From contig JACQGW010000312.1 in assembly GCA_016199325.1 (NCBI GenBank), forward strand, positions 1-38,984: a stretch of DNA of 38,984 nt. The letters are read 5' to 3'. Positions 1 to 9,100 of the stretch are shown in pieces; position 1 is the first letter of the stretch, and each line of letters starts with the position of its first letter. Position numbers and translations under genes: made by a program. The DNA comes from Chloroflexota bacterium (GTDB lineage Bacteria; Chloroflexota; Dehalococcoidia; JACQGW01). A model generated the notes under the pieces. It was given only the letters and a program-made list of their open reading frames with translations. It searched no databases and was not told where the DNA came from.

Positions 1-15
1 ACGAACAACGGCGCT

Positions 16-64
16 CGTTTCTCTGCGATCTTCTCTGCGTTCTCTGCGCCTCTGCGGTTTCGTT
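16..64 (-). repeat. Dispersed repeat, GCAGAG-rich variant
   Basis: Read on the minus strand this is a run of short 9-10 base units built on CGCAGAG, opening with AACGAAACCGCAGAGGCGC. It resembles the copies at 20646-20694, 22383-22431 and 36904-36947, which share the AACGAACCGC opening followed by near-periodic units, and a short piece at 22492-22516. It lies upstream of the giant oxidase gene. No ORF with recognisable content is present in bases 1-147. Function is unknown; the shared architecture is visible, the family relationship is inferred. Confidence 0.55.
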
Positions 65-147
65 AGGCGCTCTCAGTCGACCACCGCGCGGCAGCCAGCG
101 GGCATCGAGAGCGCCGCCGGGCCGGCACGACGAACAGGAGCACTCCG

Positions 148-3100
148 ATGAGCGCAGCCCTCACCGGCTTCATCCGCGCGTTCGCTCGGCGATGGCCTGG
201 GGGCCCGATGCCTCTTTCGGCCATCGCCGCGTACGCCATCGCGCTCGCCTACGGCGGCGGGCTCTGGCTCCACCTGCTGCACGACCTGGCCGGCGCCGTC
301 GAGCAGAGCGCGCCGCACGGCGCCCTCCACTGGCTGCGCGATGCCACGCTGGCGCTGCCGCTGATCTTCCTGGGCGTGTGGCTGGCGCTATGGGTGACAG
401 GTCGGCTGCTCGAACGCGACGGCCGGGGCCTCTGGCGGCTGTTGTCGAGCGCGGCAGCCACCGCCTCCATCGCCCTTTGCACGAGCACACTCCTCGCCGT
501 GGCGAGCCCGATCCACGATGCCCTGTTCGGGGCCTCCCACGCGGGACACGAACTGCTCTCGCCCAGTCATATGGTCCAGAACGGACTGTTGGCGCTCGTC
601 GCCAATCTGCCGCTCGCCGGGCTCGTCTCGCTGGTGCTGCAACGTCGGGAACGGGGTTTCTGGTTTCTGGTTCCTGGTTCCTGGTTGGGAAGGCAACAAC
701 CAGGAACCAGGAACCAGGAACCAGAAACCATCAAATGGCACCCGATTCGGGGGTTCGTCAACGTCGTCACCGCCGCCATGCTCGTCGCGTCGCTGGTGCC
801 GGTGCGGGCGTTGACCCCAGATGGGCCGGCGCAGCCGGCGCCGGCGGCGGTCGTGCCGGCGCCCTGCACCGCCGCGACGGTCAACCGGTCCTACGAAGTG
901 GAGGCCATCAGCGTCGACGTCCCGTTCAACCGCTGGGGTGACCACAATCCGAACGGCCAGATCTACGTGCTCTCGGGTGACAAGGCAGCCGTGCAGAACT
1001 GGTGGGTGCCCCTCGGCGACCCGGCCAGTCCGGGCTCCCGCCGGGTCCGCCCCCGCCCCCTGGTGCTCCGCGCCAACGAAGGCGAATGCGTCGAGGTGAT
1101 GTTCAAGAACGAGCTGAGCGCGACGCCGGGCGAAGAGCTGGCCCAGAACCCGCGCGCCTCGATCCACGTCCACGGCCCGTCGTACGACGCCCAGAGCTCC
1201 GACGGCAGCCGGGTGGGCTGGAACGCCGACACGACCGTCGGCATCGGCGAGCACATCTTGTACTACTGGCGGGCTCCCTCGAAAGAGGGCCTCTACTTCT
1301 TCCACGACCACGGCAACCTGGCCGGCTCCGAGGCCGATGGCGGCAGCAACGCCCACGGTCTCTACGGTGCCCTCGTCGTCGAGCCGGCCGGCTCGGAGTG
1401 GTACGACCCCGTCAGCGGCAACGAGCTGTACACGGGGACCGGCAGCCAGAGCGGCGATCTCTACATCGAGGCCATCATCGTCCCGCCCGCCGCCCAGGGC
1501 AAGGCGCACAACGGGTCGATCCCCGATCTCCACGGCCCCAACGAGGTCGCCTTCCGGGAATCGATCCAGATCTCCCAGGATGAGATCCCCTCGGTCGGGC
1601 TCGGGTTCAACTTCGGCGTCGAGCCGCTCCTGCAGCGGCAGGCGCCGCTCAACCGCTGCCCCGACTGCGTGGGCGAGGAGACCTGGCTATCCTCGTGGCC
1701 CCACGGCGACCCCGGCCTGGTCAAGCTGGCCAGCGGGAAAGGACCCTGGTACCCGACCTGGCACCCGCTCTATCCGGGGAACAACGGCCAGCCGAACGTG
1801 AGCCGGGTGGCCGACCCCGAGGACTGCGGGATTCCCACCGGCTGCTACGCCGCCAACGTCACCCACGCCTATACGTTCGACGCCATCAAGATTCGCTTCG
1901 CTCACGCCGGGCCGAAGGAGACGCACGTCTTCCACCTTCACGCCCACCAGTGGCTGAGCGACCCCTTCGACGTAGGGAGCTCGGGCAACACCCCCGGCCA
2001 GCCGGGCGCGCCGCCGAGCGATCCCGCGAACGTCAACGCTCGCCGGCCCCAGGCGACGACCATCGACTCCCAGACCATGGGGCCGGGAGAGGCGTTCACG
2101 GCTGACCTGCTGTTCGGCGCCGGCAGCAAGCCGGGCACCGTCGGCGACTCGATCTTCCACTGCCACCTCTACCCGCACTTTGCCGAGGGCTTCTGGGCGC
2201 TGCTCCGAGTCCATGACGTGCGGGAGGACGGCACCGGGCGGACACCGGACGGGATCAAGGTGCGGGCACTCGTGTCACTGCCCGACCGCGCAGCCGCCGC
2301 CGACGTGGCGCCGCTCCCAGACGAGTTCAACCCCGGCTACCCGCGGTTCATCCCGGGGCAGTTTGGCTGGCGGGCACCGCAGCCCTTGAACGGCGTCAGC
2401 GAGTCCAACGGCAGCGCCGACGTCCCGAACACCGTCGCCCGTGAGGACCTCCGCCCGGCCACCCGGATCGTCGCCGGCAAGGGCCTCGCCCCCGACATCC
2501 TGGAGAAGACCCAGTCGATCTGGAACGATTCGGCGCCGCGGAACGAGGTCCAGGCCATCGCCACCGACGCGACACCGGTGAACGAGGTCCAGGTCGTCTC
2601 GAACGATTCGGCGCCGCGGAACGAGGTCCAGGTCGTCTCGACCGATTCAGCGCCGCGGAACGAGGTCCAGACGGTCTCGACCAGCGCCGGGCCGGTCCGG
2701 GAGGTCCAGGCAGTCTCGACGACCTCGGCGCCGCGGAATGAGGTTCAGACGATCTCGACCACCTCGGCGCCGCGGAACGAGGTTCAGTCGGTCGCCACCG
2801 ACGCGACCGACGGCAGCTTCACGCTGACCTTTGACGGCCAGCCGACCGGGGCCATCGCCTACAACGCCCTGGCCGCGGCCGTCGAGGCCGCGCTGGAGGC
2901 GCTGCCCAACATCGCCGACGTCGTCGTGACCGGCACCGGTACGACGGCCGATCCCTGGCTGGTCACGTTCGTCGATCCGGGCGGTGCCAACGTCGCTCAG
3001 ATGGTGGCCGATGGCGCCGGGCTGACGGGCGGCACCGTCACCGTTACGACCACCACGGAGGGTGCCGACGGCGGCACCTTCGTGCTCGCGTTCGAGGGCC

Positions 3101-6100
3101 AGCCAACCGGTGCCATCGCCTACAACACCCCGGCCGCCACGATCGAGGCCGCGCTGGAAGCGCTGCCGAACGTCGTCGACGTAGCTGTGACCGGCACCGG
3201 TACGGTTGCCGATCCCTGGGTCGTCACCTTCGTCGACCCCGGCAATGCCGACGTCGCCCAGACAGTGGCCGACGGCACGGGCCTGACGAGCGGCGCCGTC
3301 GGCATCGCGACGGCGACCGAGGGCGGGAATGGCGGCAGCTTCACCCTCACATTCGAGGGCCAGCCGAGCGGTGCCATCGCCTACAACGCGTCGGCCGCCG
3401 CCGTCGAGGCCACGCTGGAGGCGCTGCCCAACGTCGCCGACGTCGCCGTGACCGGCACCGGTACGACGCCCGATCCCTGGCTGGTCACGTTCGTTGATCC
3501 GGGCGGTGCCAACGTCGCTCAGATGACAGCCAACGGAGCCGGTCTGACCAGCGGCACCGTCGCCGTCACGACGACAAAGGAGGGCGCCAACGGCGGCACC
3601 TTTACCCTGACCTTCGACGGCCAGCCGACCGGCGCCATCGCTTACAATGCCCCCGCCGCCACGATCGAGGCCGCGCTAGAATCGCTGCCCAACGTCGCTG
3701 ATGTGGCTGTGACCGGCTCCGGCACGGCGGCCGACCCGTGGTTCGTCACTTTCGCCGATCCCGGTGGCACCGATGTCGCACAGATGACGGCTGACGGTGC
3801 GGGTCTGGCCGGCGGGAGCGTCAGCATCACGACGGCGACCGAGGGCGCCAACGGCGGCACCTTTACCCTGACCTTCGACGGCCAGCCGACCGGCGCCATC
3901 GCTTACAATGCCCCCGCCGCCACGATCGAGGCCGCCCTCGAAGCATTCGCCAACGTTGCCGACGTGGCTGTGACCGGCTCCGGCACGGCAACTGACCCGT
4001 GGGTCGTCACCTTCGCCGACCCCGGCGGCGCCGACGTCGTCCAGATGGTGGCCGACGGCACGGGGCTGACGAGCGGGACCATTGCCATCGCGACGACGGT
4101 CCAGGGCGGGAATGGCGGGACCTTCACGTTGTCCTTCGAGGGCCAGCCGACCGGCGCCATCGCCTACAACGCCCCGGCGGCAGCGGTCGAGGCGGCGCTC
4201 GAAGCGTTGCCCAACGTCGCCGACGTGGCCGTGACCGGCGCCGGCACGACTGCCGACCCCTGGCTGGTTACCTTCGACGATCCTGGCGGCGCCGACGTCG
4301 CTCAACTGGTGGCGAACGGCGCGGGCCTGACCAGCGGCACCGCCACCGTGGCGACGACGACGGAAGGCCGCGATGGCGGCAGCTTCGTGCTTACGTTCGA
4401 GGGCCAGCCGACCGGCGCCATCGCCTACAACGCCCCGGCCGCCACGATCGAGGCCGCGCTGGAAGCGCTGCCCAACGTTGCCGACGTGGCCGTGGCCGGT
4501 ACGGGCACGTCGGCCGATCCCTGGACGGTGACGTTCCTCAACCCCGGCGGGGCCGACGTCGCCCAGATGACGGCGGACGGCACCAAGCTGACGAATGGCA
4601 CCGTTGCCGTCACCACGACGACCGAGGGCGCCGACGGCGGCACGTTCAGACTGAGATTCGAGACGGACAGGTACGGCATCGAGACGACGGAGCCGATCGC
4701 CTACAACGCGTCGGCAGCAGCGGTCCAGGCGGAGCTGAACAAGCTGAATGGCGTCGTCCACGCCACGGTCACCGGCGCCGGTCGTGCCGGCGATCCGTGG
4801 GTCGTGAAGCTCGGGCTGTGGAGCCGGGCGGCGTCGCTCTTGTTCACCGCGGCCGACACCCTCACGAGCGGTGCGACGACCATCAGCCCCGACTTGGCGC
4901 TGGTCCGGCCGGGCGCCGCCGAGATCGCGTACCAGTTGGCGGTCGAGCGCAACGTCTCGCTCCTCCGCTACAACCCCGGCTACGACCCGGCCAACCCGCC
5001 CGCTCAGCTCAAGCTCCCCAAGCCGGGCGGGCCGCTGGTCGACCCCTGCCGGCCCGGCTCCCGGGAGGTGACGTACAACGTCTCCATCATCCAGCTCGAC
5101 ATCGTCTACAACGAAGCCGGCTGGCACGACAACCAGGGGCGCATCCTGGTGCTGGACCAGGACGTCGACGCCGTCCTGGCCGGCCAGCCGCCGGAGCCGC
5201 TCTTCTTCCGGGTGAACGCGGGCGACTGCGTCAACTTCAACCTGACCAACCGGCTGCCCAACTGGGTCGGCAACGACGACTATCTGAGGCTGATCCAGAC
5301 GAACATGGTCGGCCAGCACATCCACCTGGTCAAGTTCGACGTGACGGCGTCCGACGGCGCCTCCAACGGCTGGAACAACCAGCAGGCGGCCTTCAGTCAG
5401 GAACAGAGGGAGTTCGACGAGCGGGTGCTGGCGGGCACGCAGAGCTGCGATCCGGATAGCTTCAACGGGGACCAACCGGTTGGCGGTGGCTGCCGCGTGC
5501 CGGCGCCGCCCTCGTTCGATCCAGCCTGGAGCTGCTCGTCGGCGGCCACCTGCCCGCGGGGGCAGACGCTCCACGAGCGCTGGTACGCCGACTACGAGCT
5601 GCGGACCGTGTTCTCCCACGACCACCACTTCCCGGCCGAGGACCAGAACCGGGGGTACTTCAGCGCCCTGGTGGTCGAGCCGAAGGGGATGGACATCCGC
5701 AACTCGTTCACCGGCGAGTACCTTCAGCCCATCAACGATCCCGCCCACGGGACCGTCTGTGAGTCGGCCTCGGAGGTTCCGAACGCCTGCGTCGGCACCG
5801 CCGTGGGGACGCACCGCGACGTCGTCGGCCCTGGCTCCAGCGACGACTTCCGGGAGTACAGCCTGGCCATCCAGGACTTCGTGTCCAACTACCGGCCCTG
5901 CCTGCCAGGGGAGGTGGACTGCATCTCTGCTATCCCCGGACAGAAGCCGAACGGCGCGCCGGGTGAGCCGGAGGAGTACCCCGACGACGATCCGGGCGTG
6001 TTCGGAGTCAACTACCGGAACGCCCCGCTCGTCCTTCGGGGGGAGAGAGACGGCGTCCCCGTCGATCCCGCCTATCGCTTCAGCTCGTGGGTGTTCGGCG

Positions 6101-9100
6101 ACCCGATGACGCCGCTGCTCCAGGCGTACGCCGGCGATGGCGTCCGGGTGCGCCTGATTCAGGGCGCGCAGGAGGAGCAGCACGTCCTCCAGATCCACGG
6201 CATGCGCTGGCGCGACGAGCCCGACGACCCCGGCTCACCGCTGGTGAACGCCCGGGCACTCGGGATCTCCGACGCCTTCAACTTCGAGATCCCGAGGATG
6301 GAGTGCAGCGCCGAGGAGGACGACTGTCTCGGGGACTACCTGTACTCGACCACCTCGACGGACGATCTATGGCTCGGCGTCTGGGGCATCCTGCGCGTGT
6401 CCGGAAAGGCGCGCTCGGGGCTGCTGGCGTTGCCGGACAACGCCCTGCCGGTCGCCAATGGAGGCGGCAGCTCCATCAATTGGAGTGCGAACGGGAAGCC
6501 GCCACAGAAGGCGAGCAAGCCCGGCAACCCCTGTCCTTCGGGGTCGCCGCTCCGCCAGTACCACGTCGTCGCGCTCGAACGGGAGATTGCCTACAACGAG
6601 TACGGCTACAACGACCCGTACGCGCTGATGTACGCGCTGGTCGAGGACGGGGAGGCGCCCCAGCAAGCGGCGGCGCGCGCGGCAGCGGACCCGAATCCGG
6701 AGCCGCTGGTCATCCGGGCCAACGAGGGGGACTGCATCGAAGTCACCCTGACGAACCTGATCGACCCCGGCGGCCGGTTTGCGACCGAGCACGGGCTCTT
6801 TGGGGCGCACGACACCGACTCCCGGGGCGGCGACCCGCCCCTCGTCGTGGAGCCGCTCACCGGTGTCCCGGCCGGACTGCGGGTTTCGCTCCATCCCGCC
6901 CTCCTGCTCTACGACGTCCGCGGCTCGGATGGCGCCACCGTCGGCTACAATCGTGACCAGACCGTGGGCCCTGGCGAGTCGACCCTGTATCGCTGGTACG
7001 CCGACGACGTGGCACCCGGCGAGCTGGGCGCCATCAACCTGACCGACTACGGCGACGTGCGCGGGCACCGCCACCACGGCCTCTTCGCGGCGCTCAACGT
7101 GGAGCCGAAGAACGCGACCTATCACCATCCGCTGACCGGCAAGCCGATCCGTAGTGGTGTCCAGGCCGACATCCGGGTGCCCGGCCAGCCCGACTACCGC
7201 GAGTTCACTCTGTTCTTCCAGGACGGGCTGAACCTGCGGGACCGCGACGGCTACCCGCTGGTCGACGCCTTCGACCACCCGCCGACGCCGGAGGAGCCGA
7301 TCGCGGGAATGCCGGATGCCGAGGACCGGGGTGAGAAGGGCTTCAACTACCGGAACGCCTCGTTCGCCGGCCGGCTCGGCAGGCAGTCCGGCGATGCGCT
7401 GGACGGCATCGAGAACGGCGCCGACCTCGCCTACGTCTTCAGCTCCTACGTCCACAGCGAGCCGTATACCCCCATCTTCCGGGCCTACTCCGGCGACCCG
7501 GTCCGGCTGCGGGTGCTCCAGGGCGGCGACAAGCCGCGCCAGCACACGTTCCAGGTCTCGGGCCACGCCTGGCCCCGCCAGCCGTTCGATGAGCCGGGCG
7601 AGACCGAGCTGATTGGGACGAGCGGCGGGTTCAGTGTGGGCCGCGCCCTCAACATTCACTTCGACGCCGGCGGCTCGACCGGATCGTATGGCGATTACAA
7701 GTACAACTGCGGCGTCTTCTTCCACCACCAGTCGGGCGGCCTCTGGGGCATCATGCGGGTTTACCCGCGGCCAGAGCCGGCCCCCGTCTCCTACCCCGAC
7801 GACCTGAAGAAGGGAACGACCGCCGACACCGGGGATAACCCCCACACCGCGGACTACCATCCGCTGATGCTCCTGGAGCAGGTGCAGATCGAAGCTCAGG
7901 TCTTCGACGACCGCAACATGGATGGGACACGCAGCAATGGCGAGTCCGGCGTCGAAGAGGTCGAAGTCCAACTCCTCGCCGCCGATGGGACCGCCGTGCT
8001 CGACACGCGGTCGACCGAGCCCGGCGGGAAGGCCCGGTTCCTCGTGGCGCCCGGCGCCTACGACCTGAAGCTCGTGCTGCCGGAGGATGCGACGAAGCCA
8101 AGCGGGAGCGACTGGGCGGCGACGACGCCGACGACGTACCGGGCCGACGCGACGAGCCAGTTCGAGCGTCCCGAGGTCAAGTTCGGGATGGTCCGCCTCG
8201 GCGACCTGACCGTCCAGGTCTTCGCCGATCGCGACGGCGACGACGTCCTCGAACCCGAAGACAGTGGCCTCTCGGGCTGGCCGGTCGCCATCAGCGGTGG
8301 CGGCCAGCGCTGGTCCGGCGCGACGGCCGCCGATGGGACCGCCAGGTTCGACGGGCTCAAGCCAGGCTCTTACACCGTCGAGGTCGTGCCGGAGCCGGGG
8401 CGGAAGCCGACGCGGCAGGTGCCCTTCACCGTCGGTCTGGCCGAAGACGAGAGCAGGCACGAATACGCCGGGTACACCCTCGATGCCGGCTTCAGCGTCA
8501 AGCTCTTCAACGACAGCAATAATAACGGCATCCAGGATGCAGGCGAGAGCCGGCTGGCCGGCTGGAACGTCACGATGTCCGGCGGCCCGCCGAACCTGCC
8601 TCCCGAGGAGAAGACCGTCACGACCGATCTAAACGGCATCGCCGATTTCGGACAGCTCACGGCCGGCTCCTACACGTTGACCCAGGCGCTCAAGCCGGAC
8701 TGGTTCTTTTCGAGCGCGACGGCCACGACCAACGGCACGACGCAAACGCCCAACTTCACCTGCACGGTGGCGTCCTGCACGACGGTGCTGATCGAGCAGA
8801 CGACTCAGGCGGCGACCATTGGCAACCGCAACCCGAAGGTCTGGATCGTCGTCGAGCCGTTCAACGATACGAACAACGACGGTCTGCGCCAGAGCAACGA
8901 GAAGAAGCTCGTGGGCTGGTCGGCCGAGCTCTGGGTACCCGGTGGGGCCGCGCCCATCGCCGCGGCGACGACCGGGAACAACGGACTCGCCGTGTTCTAT
9001 CATGACCCCGGAACGCCGCCCGACACGGTCAACACGTTCACCGTGAAGCTGCGGCAGCCGCTCGACGCGGACCTCGACTGGCGCCCGACGCGGGCGACGG

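Noticed and set aside
3676..6198. Long minus-strand open frame (840 codons) opposite the oxidase
   Set aside because: It overlaps the giant oxidase gene fully, and its translation is low-complexity arginine- and aspartate-rich, typical of antisense shadows in GC-rich coding DNA.
6367..8460. Long minus-strand open frame (697 codons) opposite the oxidase
   Set aside because: Same pattern: no recognisable domain, and the plus-strand frame has clear conserved motifs.
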